Assembly (NCBI GenBank): GCA_038030265.1
Contig: CM075938.1
Coordinates: 12,315,009-12,379,008, forward strand
Origin: Corythucha ciliata
Taxonomy: Eukaryota; Arthropoda; Insecta; Hemiptera; Tingidae
Direction: 5' to 3'
DNA: 64,000 nt
The notes beneath the pieces are model-generated. The model saw nothing but the letters and a program-made list of their open reading frames with translations. It did no database searches and had not been told where the DNA came from. The translations under genes were made by a program, and so were the position numbers. Positions 1 to 12,138 of the stretch are shown piece by piece; within the stretch, counting starts at the first letter, position 1, and every line of letters starts with the position of its first letter.

Positions 1-596
1 GTCCTTGAATCATTTTGAATACTCGATGCCGCTGGTCAGGGGGTTGGAACGGGGGGATCGCCTTCCCCCGTGCTACAAGTATACACAATGAAGGGGCACT
101 AGTAGGTACGAACGCTCTAAAGGGGCTGTCAGTTCAGTGCCTCATAAAATCTCCAAAAATGAGCGATTTCACGTTGAAGTTAGGTTTAGCAGAGTTTCTC
201 TGCTTCAAGCCGAGCTCATGCCAAGCCCGTCAAGGTCCGTGTGCGTTGAGCCGCTCCTTTTAGACTTCAGACCCCCCGATACACGGTTTCATCCATTTCT
301 AAATGTTGGTCATTTCCTCCAAAAATTGCCCTTAACTGAGAGATTTCTAGGGTCATTTCTCTTCGGATTTCGATTTGAGCCGAAAGTATGAGTCCCATGG
401 AGAATGCTCATTTAACCAATGTAGCCGGTTTCCTGTTCAAAATTGAATGGCCACCATACCGTCCCTTAAAATGGTTAAAAGTGAGCGTTTTGAATTAGGA
501 CTCGTATTATCTATTTTGTCGATCTGCAGGCGGGAGGACTTCGTGAGACTAGTGGACTAGCCTCTACTCTACCCATTCCATAACGGGGGAGGATTC
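1..596. other. No gene seen; unassigned DNA left of hAT remnant
   Basis: Short overlapping open frames are present, but none shows a recognisable domain, a splice-consistent structure or a convincing coding pattern. The last 60 bases may belong to the decayed hAT transposase that follows, but I cannot read a continuous frame there. Confidence 0.4.
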
Positions 597-692
597 ATGG
601 AAAAAACAATTCTGGAATGTCTGGATGAATTAGGGATTAACAGCAATTTTGTTCTCGGGCAAGGCTGTGATGGGGCCAGCAATGAGGTTCGG
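597..692 (+). pseudogene. hAT-type transposase fragment
   Basis: A 32-codon open stretch contains LGINSNFVLGQGCDGASNEV. The GQGxDGASN block preceded by a hydrophobic FVL is a hallmark of hAT-superfamily transposases of the zinc-finger MYM/TTF type, where it usually reads GQGYDGASNMSG. The block is cut off right after SNEV and no neighbouring transposase blocks can be read, so this is a dead remnant. No terminal repeats can be assigned to it. The family call is recognition of one short motif. Confidence 0.55.
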
Positions 693-849
693 GTCCTTGT
701 AAGAATGTGCTGGCTGGTCTATAATGTTAAATCTCCCCCTAAAACGAAACTTCAATCTACAATCTAACCCCCTCCCCCTATAGGACAAATTCCTACCTAC
801 GCCACTGTCGCTGGTTTAGATATAAAGTTAAAGTAGAAGATTGGCGTAT

Positions 850-1640
850 TTTGAAGAGCAATTTCGCTGATATCTCGCTCTTTTTCTCAGAAAAATCAGC
901 GGTTTTGGCCATTTCAAAGTCCAATTATTGCGAATTATTGGCACTCGCAGAACGGTTTACTCACTCAAATAGCCAATTTCGCAGGATTGACGTCATAAAA
1001 AGCAAATGCGGGTTGACTACTACAAAAATCCAATCTCACGGGGTGGTCTCTTTCAATAATTAAAGGCAATCAAAGTCCGACATTGGTTGGGCTCTAGCGG
1101 AGTCCGAATTTCACCGATTTGACACTTAACTTAAGGGACTCAAGGGGACTTAAGGGACTTCAAACTAACAATTTTGGCCTTATTCAAGAACTAATTTGGC
1201 TTATTTTCCTGTTTCAAAAACAAAATTTCTTGAGTATTGCTCGTCAGAAAAACCTATTTTGCGGCAGTGGCTCCCTAAAAGAAGTAAAAAGCCGACTTCG
1301 CGAGTTATGGTATTTTCTAAACGAAAATTTTGCATGGTCGGCCGTCCCAATATCAATTTTGAGGTATTGAAAAACCAAATTCGCGGGGAGGGCTCATTAA
1401 GACGAAAAACAAAGAAAAAACTTTTTCGCTGGTTTGGCCCACTCGAAAAGCCAATTAAGGCGGGTCTGGCTCCTTTCAAAAAAAAAATTCAAAAGGTCGG
1501 CCCTCTCAAATTTCGGGGGGGGGGGGGAGAAAAAATCGCGGGGTAGGCTGATCAAAAAACCAACTTCGTGGGTATAGCTCATCCAAAAAAGACCAGCACG
1601 TTTCGTGTTCTAAAACCATTTTCACTGGCCTGACTCATTG
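850..1640. repeat. Degenerate ~30-bp satellite-like tract
   Basis: Diverged units recur at intervals of about 30-35 bases with the pattern (c/t)gcga(a/g)tt followed by a T-rich stretch and then 'gcc/gac'. Open frames here, including one of 116 codons at 1196-1546, are by-products of the repeat. The same family appears in many other tracts of this window. Confidence 0.55.
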
Positions 1641-1969
1641 AAGAAAATAATCCGTGAACATTTTAACTCTTTGGTGGCGAACATACTAGAGCAATGCGAT
1701 ATCGTTTCGATATCGCCGACGCAAATAAACAGCGTCTGGGACAAATAGAAACAACTGGAAATGTGTCAGTGATGTAGAAAAGATATCGTATCGCCGCAGT
1801 ATGAACGCGGCCTTTCAGACCCCATATTTCGCGGATCCAGCTCTTTCGGTAACCAATTTTGTGAGATTTACGGCTCCTTCAAAAGCGAGATTTATCGAGG
1901 CCGACTCACTTTGAGACCGATGCCGCTGCAAAAACCAAGAAAGTCAGTGAGTGGGTATGTAGGTCGATT

Positions 1970-2108
1970 CAGACTATTCGGACGTGACGTGGGAACACGT
2001 GGGATGATGCTTGTCAGAGCAGTGTGAACGTAAACAAATAAAAGCCTTTTCTAGAATTTTGTACCTCACGTAGGAATGCGTGTTACCACGTCACGTCCGA
2101 ATAGTCTG
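1970..2108. mobile_element. MITE with 23-bp terminal inverted repeats
   Basis: The left end CAGACTATTCGGACGTGACG is matched exactly in inverse by the right end at 2086-2108, giving a 139-base non-coding element with perfect 23-base inverted termini. No clear target-site duplication is visible, so the superfamily cannot be named. Confidence 0.7.
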
Positions 2109-2351
2109 CATTGACCTTGAGGCCCCAATTACAGACTGAATTAGTGGAAGGAGAGATCGAGTCGCCCCCCCCCCACACCACCTCCATCTGCTCAGCCACC
2201 CTCGGAGAAAGAGGGGGAAGGAGTAAAAAAGGAAAGGAAATTGAAGAGATACAATTATGTGAGGGAAAGAAAAACCTAAACTAGTAAAAGCGGATCCTCT
2301 AGACTAGGAAGTAGTTCTTGCATAAATCTGTAGGCGTTGGAGCATACCTTG

Positions 2352-2514
2352 TATGTCTTCCCTCGTTAAGGTACGTCAAAAACGAACCGGTTTCGGCAGC
2401 TCGCCATCTTCAGGGTATGGAAGTACAACTAATCTTCAGTTGTACTTCCATACGCTGAAGATGGCGAGCAGCCGAAACCGGTTCGTTTTTGACGCACCTC
2501 AACGAGGGAAGATA
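2352..2514. repeat. Near-perfect 163-bp palindrome
   Basis: Two arms of about 77 bases face each other across a loop of roughly ten bases near 2430-2440. They differ only by a few substitutions and single-base indels. The arms contain GAACCGGTTTCGG and its complement. Transcribed on either strand it would form a long hairpin. It could be a foldback mobile element or a hairpin RNA precursor; nothing in the sequence decides between them. Confidence 0.75.
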
Positions 2515-2574
2515 GACTGGCTACAGCTTTATGCACGCATTACGTACTAACCCTCGTAGTTTAAGCGGTCTTAC

Positions 2575-3620
2575 TAACAATGTAGTACCAATTTGCTGAC
2601 AATGGCTTTTGAAAGAGCCAAGTCCGAGACATTTGCTTATGGTAGAGCGATACCAGGCAAAATTGTGGTATGAAAGAGCCAAATCATGGCATTTGGTTTT
2701 TGAACGATCCGACTTTGGTTTAAACATAGATCCCGGAATTTGGATTAGAAGTAGACTAATTCAAAAAAATTGGGTTTGAAAGAGCCAAACCCACGAAATT
2801 TTGCTTTCGAAAGAGCATATCCAACGGAATTCTGGTTTTAAACAAGCAAAAATGCCTGAAGTTGAGATTTGAGCAAGACAATGCGGAAGTTTTCCGTTTA
2901 GAAATCAATGTACCTGGCGTTTGTACAAATAACAATATTTCGCATTGAGTTACGCAAATCCATAAATTTGGTTTTTGACAAAGGTAAATAAATTAGCTTC
3001 ATAATTAGTCAATGCTGCGAAACCGATTTTAGAAAGAGCTAAAGCAACGATATTTTGTTTCTGAAATATTCAGAGGAGGTCATGATGATTCTTAGAAAAA
3101 AAATGTGATGAGATCACGGATACTTTTTCTTCAAGACATTTTGTTTTTGAAAGAGGAGAAACACGCGAAATTGTGGCTGAAATGGCATAAATTATGTTTT
3201 GAAGAAGCCAAATCCACGACATTTTTGGTTATGGAAGAGCGAATTTCCGTGGCAAAATTGTTGTCTGAAAAGGCTAAAGTAACGAACTTTGGTTTTCAAA
3301 CTTTGCCAAAACAGTTTTTCGTATTAAACAAAATTATTGGAAGAGCTTATGCCGTGAAATTCGGTTCATCATGAATATTAAATTGCCGAAATTGGGTTTT
3401 GGAAGTACCAAATCCAAGAAATTTGGATTTTGAAAGAGCGTATGACCACGAAATGGGGGCGTGAAAGAGCCGAACCAACGAAATTTTGTTTTTGAGAGAT
3501 CAAAATAAATATCCCTAAAATTTTGATTTGAACGAGCTAGATGAAAATAGACTCAATTGCGATATTTAGTTTTAGAAAGAGCCAAACGCGCAGGATTTGT
3601 TTTGTATCAGATTATCAGAT
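2575..3620. repeat. Degenerate ~30-bp satellite-like tract
   Basis: Repeated units of the form 'gaaattttggtttttgaaagagccaa' occur roughly every 30-38 bases across 1 kb. Examples are near 2615, 2670, 2775, 3205, 3415 and 3475. The 89-codon open frame at 3105-3374 lies wholly inside the repeat and is not treated as a gene. Confidence 0.65.
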
Positions 3621-3798
3621 ATTGAGCTAAAATTGCCAGGTTTTTGGTAGACTGTTCTGGATTCTGGGGTCGTATTCCCAAATTTTTTGTTTAATCAAAT
3701 TGCTAACACCAAATTCACCCATATTCTAGGGCACTGAGCAGATCGCAGACAATGCAATACCAACTCCAGTTTTTGGGAAACAGAGGCAGTTGGCTTTC

Positions 3799-3801
3799 GG
3801 T

Positions 3802-3834
<33 letters not shown>

Positions 3835-3880
3835 CTCTCTTTTTTTTTCTTTCTTTCTTTCATCCTTTCTTTCTTTCTTT
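3799..3880. repeat. Poly-T and (TTTC)n low-complexity run
   Basis: A T run of about 35 bases is followed by CTCT and TTTC/TTCT repeats. It is a simple-sequence tract; the lysine-rich open frame on the minus strand is an artefact of it. Confidence 0.85.
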
Positions 3881-3998
3881 TAAAGAAAATTAAGAAATTA
3901 GGCGAATAGGATAAGTCTGGGGGGAGTAGAGAGTGAGAATACATTTTACCGCCACGCCCGTCATGGAGGCATAAAACCGCCCCTGGCCCCTTCGTACA

Positions 3999-4165
3999 AT
4001 CGGTCGCGGTCAGGTTGCTAAGGAGGTTACACTAGTTGGAGGGCAAACGACCCCCCTTCACCATGTCACCATGACGACAACAACTGAGCAGTGGTGATTG
4101 AACCAATTGAACTATTGAACTTTGTTTGCCTACCAATCAACCTGACACCCCTGACCGCGACCGAT
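3999..4165. mobile_element. Small inverted-repeat element (MITE-like)
   Basis: ATCGGTCGCGGTCAG at the left is the exact inverse complement of the right end at 4151-4165. Partial pairing continues inward, including GGCAAAC near both ends. It is about 167 bases long and non-coding. Confidence 0.6.
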
Positions 4166-4171
4166 AGTGTC

Positions 4172-4379
4172 TAGATCCGCCGCTGAGTTGTTTACTCGGT
4201 GAAATCAGGAAGGAGATGTGCAAAGGCCGTCTGTAATGATGAAAGTTGGAGTCAGTCCACACTGTTTGGAGTCGCATACTCTTCTTATTTTAAAACATTT
4301 AGGAAAACCAACATTTTATGCGTTCGATACCGAGTATCCCCTCTCCCACAATAATGTTTAGATCCGCCGCTGAGTTGTT
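4172..4379. repeat. Direct repeats bracketing a gene fragment
   Basis: The 21-base sequence beginning TAGATCCGCCGCTGAG occurs at 4172-4192 and again, identical, at 4359-4379. The DNA between them is mostly the copied phosphatidylserine synthase fragment described separately. The arrangement looks like a captured or templated insertion. Confidence 0.6.
4194..4330 (-). pseudogene. Copied fragment of phosphatidylserine synthase gene
   Basis: This stretch aligns along its length with 7391-7530, covering the 5' end of the exon that starts with MAFAHLL and the adjoining intron. It shares long identical runs such as AGTCAGTCCACACTGTT and differs at roughly one base in six to seven. Because intron sequence is included, the copy was made at the DNA level and not by retroposition. 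It cannot encode a protein. Confidence 0.7.
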
Positions 4380-4579
4380 ACATTCTGCTAGAGCATAGAG
4401 GTGGATGTGGTGGATCCCTAACCGAGAAACCCGCATCATAGTGTTCAGCGAAATATGCTTTCATACGTTTCGCTGAATCGTTCCTAAATATTTTTTCTGA
4501 TTTTCCACAAATGACGAAGGTGGCTTGTTCGCAATTTCTCTTATAATTCATCGACGATTTCTGCCTTCCTGATTTGGTC

Positions 4580-4805
4580 CCGATATCAGAAAAACATGTC
4601 TGTTTTGAAGGCTTTCCAATGAACTCAAAATTGAAGTTGATCCAATTTTGAGAGATACTTTATATTCACACATAAAATCCGAAAAAACAAGGTGTAAACG
4701 TGCAAAATCAGTATTTTTGTCCCAGTAATTCAATTTTGAGGAGGTCATTGGAAAGCCCACAAAACGGGCGTGTTTTTCCTTTATGGGGATCATCATATCG
4801 GAAGC
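4580..4805. mobile_element. Imperfect inverted-repeat element
   Basis: GGCTTTCCAATGA...CAAAATTGAA on the left (4609-4638) is mirrored by TTCAATTTTG...TCATTGGAAAGCC on the right (about 4730-4760). Pairing continues weakly outward (CCGATATC against GATATGATGATC). It is non-coding and resembles a decayed MITE. Confidence 0.5.
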
Positions 4806-5299
4806 ATTATACATTTGGCAACTAGAATTCACATTCATATATGGGTATATCGACAGATTCATCACTACAAATTCGATTTACCCCTCCCACCCAACACCAA
4901 TCAGAATCCAAATGGGCCCAGCTAACGACATGTAAATGTATCATGGGAATATTTTTGTAGGGGGCGACTAAGCTTTCGTCGCCCTGGGAACAACATTTCT
5001 CTGACGATGCCTCCAGCACAGAGTCGAAGGAGAAGAATAAAATTGAACCTTGAACCCTCAAAATGAAAAATCATCAAAATCATGATCTGTACAGCGAACG
5101 CTCGAAAGAAATATTTCGTCAACCGCTGGTTTTTGAAGATACTAATCACATGATCAATGAAATGTCTAAATAAAACGGCGCATCGTTCGGAAAGAATACA
5201 TTTAGAGGGAGGAAAAATAAATTTTTACCAAATTAGTCCTTTTTTCGAAGAGACGTTTTTTAAAAAACACGATATTGGTTCCTCAATGGCAATGAATGC
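4806..5299. other. No gene recognised
   Basis: Short open frames on both strands carry no recognisable domain. The right end is presumably the promoter or 5' untranslated region of the small membrane-protein gene that follows, or an intron of it if that gene has further 5' exons. Confidence 0.35.
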
Positions 5300-5917
5300 A
5301 TGGAAGAACATTGCTGTATCTGTGAATGTTACCAGCCTGTTTGGAGAACTCTAGGATATTGCCTAGCAATCGCTATTCCGACGGGTGCTGCCGTGTACTT
5401 CTGGTGTAAAAAGAAGGAGTGCGAAAGACGATTTAGAGAATTCAAAGACACGCAGGGTAAATAATTTCATCTTCCAGTCTCAAATTGAACAATCACAACA
5501 AAAAACTATCCCCTTCTCATTTTATAAGAATGCGAAGACTACGGTGTACCGCCTCAATCCCCGAAAAAGGGCAAGCCAGCCGGCGACGTTCAGCACGCCT
5601 CATCTCCGGTGCGTGGTCGAAGTCCCACTGGGAGGGTTCGCCATTCGGCGTCGCGACAATTTATACCAGATCAACCACAGTCAGTGACACAAGGGACGAA
5701 TCCCGCAGCTAGTGATACTGAAATCGACGCTGGTAAATTAGCGCACGCCATCGCCTGCCTAACGAAAAGTCTCAAGTGTACGAATGCACGGCTCGGTGAC
5801 GCCGAGCAAACCGTTTCGTTGCTTGAAAGGCAGATGCAGATATTAATTCACGACAGCGACATTATTAAATCGCAACTGGGAATTCAAAGAAGTCGAAGAT
5901 CCCCGGAAAATTATTGA
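5300..5917 (+). CDS. Unrecognised small single-span membrane protein, 2 exons
   Basis: I join exon 5300-5456 to exon 5529-5917 across a 72-base GT-AG intron (phase 1), giving about 181 residues. The start is the ATG at 5300; an in-frame stop lies about 37 bases upstream. The N-terminus is cysteine-rich (HCCICECYQ). It is followed by a hydrophobic helix of about 18 residues (LGYCLAIAIPTGAAVYFW) and then a very basic stretch (CKKKECERRFRE), typical of a membrane span with a cytosolic positive side. The middle is proline/serine/arginine-rich. The last 55 residues contain heptad-like leucines (LAHAIACLTKSLK...LLERQMQILI), suggesting a coiled coil. A polyadenylation signal AATAAA follows at 6101. 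The cysteine-span-basic layout loosely recalls BRI3/LITAF-like small membrane proteins, but I cannot assign a family. The start could instead lie in an upstream exon. Confidence 0.5.
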
Positions 5918-6100
5918 ATAGTGTTGGCAATTATGACTTGAGACCAACGTTTATTTGAAACGAACTTATCACAGCACTCATATTTACAAAATAATAGAAA
6001 AAGGTACTTGAAACCCACAAAAATGAGTCATTTTTTTTTTACACGAGCTTTCTAGACATAAAAGATAAGCTTTACTTCTAGCACACAAAGACTGAAAGCT

Positions 6101-6106
6101 AATAAA
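6101..6106 (+). terminator. Polyadenylation signal AATAAA
   Basis: A canonical hexamer lies 184 bases after the stop codon of the small membrane-protein gene, in a short A/T-rich 3' region. Confidence 0.5.
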
Positions 6107-6247
6107 GTTTGACTAAACTTCAAGACTAGACATCTAAGCCACATTTGTAGCAGCCGTTCTCCTCCTCAATTCCTCGGCCACCGTTTTGTCATCAATTAAT
6201 GGCTCTTAAAAAAAAGAACTAACTGTAGAAATTGTGTCAACAATATA

Positions 6248-6472
6248 AAGGTGCGTTTACACCAAAGTGTCCAGCGACACTTCTCTCTGGACATAAGTCC
6301 AAAGTGTTAGACATAAATTTTTTGACTGAATAAACTCTGATAACAATTTAAGGAAGTTTGTGTTTAAGGAAGTGCGTGTGATACGCAGGGGTTGCCTGCG
6401 TTTACACCAAGGAAATTTCTGTTTGACACTAAATTTCAAGTGTCGCGGGACACTTCGGCGAAAACGCACCTT
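6248..6472. mobile_element. MITE with ~25-bp inverted termini
   Basis: The left end AAGGTGCGTTTACACCAAAG and the inverse of the right end (AAGGTGCGTTTTCGCCGAAG) match over about 25 bases with few mismatches. Internal copies of the same words (TTTACACCAAGG, GACACTT) suggest compound growth. The element is 225 bases, non-coding, and lies between the convergent 3' ends of the small membrane-protein gene and the phosphatidylserine synthase gene. Confidence 0.65.
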
Positions 6473-6497
6473 AATCATAAGAACTCACTGTTGTCCT

Positions 6498-8499
6498 TTA
6501 AAAGAGTTTTTTTCTTGTTTTGCTGCTTTGACGGTGAAGTGTCCTGCTTTTGCTGGTTTCCTGGCTAGGGGTCGAAAATGAATAAACCCGAACAGTAAGA
6601 CAAGCTTACAGTAACAAGCTTAACAGTAAGCGACAAGCTTACTTCACTCACCCCGAAGTATTTCTCCCAAGTCCAACATCCGTAGACGCACAAAATTGAA
6701 ACGATCGACTGAATCAAAAACCACACAATAATATTGGTGGCCTGAGTATGAGAAAACAGCTCTTTCCCATTTTTAATACAAAGTAACGCTTCCGCCGCCA
6801 TAATAGCGCCATAAACCCAACACTGAGTGCCAAGTCGTTTGCATTGAGGATCGGTCGCGTACGTATAAAATTGCCTGAAGAAAAAATTATTGACGTCATT
6901 TTGATGACGTGTCTCGCGGTGGTGTGTCATACCTGACTGATGGCGCGACTATAATACCGACGAGAGCGAGACGCCACACGACTAGTGGGTGAGTCGGTGG
7001 AAATTCGAAGATGTGTTTTAGGAAAAACGTGTTCAACTCGCAGATTTGCCAGTAAAGGACTAGTTGGCAGATGGCGGAAAGTCTTTTATAAGTGGAATTT
7101 GGGTCCAGCCAGTTGACTTGCATCCAGCTCTGAGGGGTGAACTGAAGAACTGCCCGTTTGATTTTACCCGTAGTCGTTTCTATTTCTCTGTAAGGGGGGG
7201 GGGGAGAACAAATGTTACAATGATGGAAAGAAGGGAGGCTTGGCCATAGCTCGACTTTTAATAGTTGTTCGATACCTTATGCCAACCCAGTTGTAGTCGC
7301 GCATTTCTAAGCGTTTACAGATCCATAGACCTACGTAAATTCCTAAGCCGTTGCAAAGAAGAACGTCGAGAACAAGTGCGTCCCACCAGCACTCGGTGAA
7401 ATTGGGAAGAAGATGAGCGAAGGCCATCTGTAATGGATAGAAAGTTGAAGTCAGTCCACACTGTTGAGAGTTCCATACTCTTCTGCTTTTTAGACATTTA
7501 GGAAAACCAGCATTTTGTGCCTTCGACACGATTTCCATGGCTCCCCCCCCCCGTTACCTGTTGTACTGCCCTAAGAAAACCCTGGCGTTATAATCATATA
7601 ATAAGGCTACGACCATATAATGGGGTGTATGATCAATTCTTTGAGTCACAAGCCAGTGAGTCACAATATGAAACCCTTGATAACCGCCAATACTCGACAG
7701 ACCAACTACACGAAATACGGTACTGACCACACGCTGCTCATTCCTTAATAGGATTTGGTAAATAGACAGAACCTGTGAAATTCAACGCCACTGCCTGAAC
7801 TCTCACCTCTGTAAATTCCCACATAATGCTCACAGCCCAGCAAATGCCCAAATGACGGACGAGAACTGCTTTGAATGTCCAGCCAAGAAAGTGAGCCAGT
7901 GCGAAGGCGTCCAGATGGTCCACGATTTTCTCAAAGTTTATATCCGAACAATTAACGCCGTATTCCTAGCGGAAAAAGTTTCACGTTATAACACGTTCAG
8001 CAAGTTATCTACGCCGATTAAACCCAAACCTTGTCCATGTCTATATGGAAATGAGCCAATTTAGGGTCGAGCCACACCAAAATCGTTTTGACGGTCTTGT
8101 AACTTTGAAATCCGAGGAACACTAGGAAGAGGAGGTAAAGAACTGATAGGCCGAAAACGATCCGCCATACAGCGGGATGAGGACGGGTGAAAGGACCGTT
8201 AGGAAATGCTAGGGTCGAAATGATCACGAAAAAGAACACCATGCAGCAAACTCCAGCCCAAATATTCGCGTTTTCGTCATCTTCATTTCTGGGCATAACG
8301 AAATTTGTTAAAAAAATATTGTACAATATTATCAACTGAGAGCTTACCGAACGAATGAGAAGTACATAAGAGACGCAAACGCCACAACGAACAATGTGAC
8401 GGTGTGAGGCCGGTAGAAGACCTCGAGCGAGATGTTGTCCACCGGTCGTTCATTTATGGACACGAACTTGTCCTGGTAACTTTCACCGCGGCCTTTCAT
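6498..8499 (-). CDS. PTDSS1: Phosphatidylserine synthase (PTDSS1-like), 7 exons
   Basis: This is the base-exchange enzyme of the endoplasmic reticulum that swaps the choline or ethanolamine of a phospholipid for serine. Coding exons, in transcription order, are 8499-8348, 8288-8030, 7965-7807, 7427-7276, 7187-6933, 6874-6652 and 6560-6498. All have GT-AG borders and compatible phases, giving about 420 residues. Family signatures include FYRPHTVTL before span 1, AFPNGPFTRPHPA after span 2, FGLSVLYLLFLVFL, HLLPNFTECWWD, LDVLLCNGLGI, TTTGKIKRAVLQFTP, CELNTFFLKHIF and QCKRLGTQCWV. Together they cover the whole PTDSS domain with multiple membrane spans. The start ATG at 8499 gives an N-terminus like the family's; the frame stays open to an ATG at 8658, so a longer start is possible. 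The tail is short and basic (SKTRKKLF); another frame of this last exon would also give a lysine-rich end, so the C-terminus is the least certain part. The human enzyme is somewhat longer, mainly in the tail. Whether it is type 1 or 2 is inferred from overall similarity. Confidence 0.93.
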
Positions 8500-9054
8500 T
8501 GTAGCTGTCAACAATTCTTTTCTACAACGAGATTTTGCAGCATGAAGAGGCACATTCGAACGCAAGAGGTAGTTGGAAGTGTTCACATCGTACGAAATGG
8601 GAAAGCCCTTGACGCGATTGGAATGGTCATTGTTCTGACTTGCATAATCTTGGACCAAGATAGACAGATTACGATCAACACTAGTTTAAATTAACTCTAA
8701 AATTAATCAGTTCAAATTTAGGTCATCGCGTTTGTCTACAAAACGACCTTGCATCTAGGGTTTCTAATCTTTATCTTAGGAGGCGGCATGCGCCAAGTTT
8801 TCGTTCCGGCATTTTTCACGAAACTAAAAATAAATTACGTACTTGATGAAGGTTTTAAAGCATTTTCTTTATTTTTGAAGGAAAAACGATTACGTGAATC
8901 CAAATCCAAAGAAGTAAAATCCTTTAGTTTATCTTTAAAAGTTTCATTCGTGATAACAGTATCAATAAGTGATAGTGAGGCGTCTTATTAGAGTCGAGTC
9001 GGCTTGTCGTTTTTAAAGTATTTCTATTTATCGTTTGCTTTTAGGTGAAATAAG
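8500..9054. promoter_or_regulatory. Shared upstream region of two divergent genes
   Basis: The phosphatidylserine synthase and RPB3 genes point away from each other from this interval, so it probably holds both promoters and 5' untranslated regions. A splice acceptor-like TTTGCTTTTAG ends at 9044, ten bases before the RPB3 ATG, hinting at a 5' non-coding exon. I see no certain TATA box. Confidence 0.5.
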
Positions 9055-11898
<2,844 letters not shown>

Positions 11899-12060
11899 AA
11901 TGGGCGTCTTTGTTTTTTATTTTCTTATATAAAAAATTGGATGGCACTATAACAATTCAGTCCCTAAGTTGCTACTTGATTATCGTCGTATTGTCTCCGC
12001 ATAAAACAGTTATTTTGTACTTGTATTTACTTTATAAAAAATTACAAAACAGGAGATAGT

Positions 12061-12066
12061 TTTATT
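12061..12066 (-). terminator. Polyadenylation signal of the PLEKHG-like gene
   Basis: TTTATT on the plus strand is AATAAA on the minus strand, 73 bases past the stop codon of the Rho exchange-factor gene. Only about 240 bases separate this stop codon from that of the convergent RPB3 gene, so the 3' untranslated regions probably overlap or abut. Confidence 0.5.
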
Positions 12067-12138
12067 TACAAAACTTTAAATAAGTATTAAATAAGTCTGT
12101 TTCGGCAGTGACGGCTTCTCTTGCGTTTTGGTTTCTTT

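Noticed and set aside
1196..1546. 116-codon open frame
   Set aside because: It lies wholly in a degenerate satellite tract and ends in a poly-glycine run made by a G homopolymer.
3105..3374. 89-codon open frame
   Set aside because: Generated by tandem degenerate repeat units; the same reading appears in non-coding copies elsewhere.
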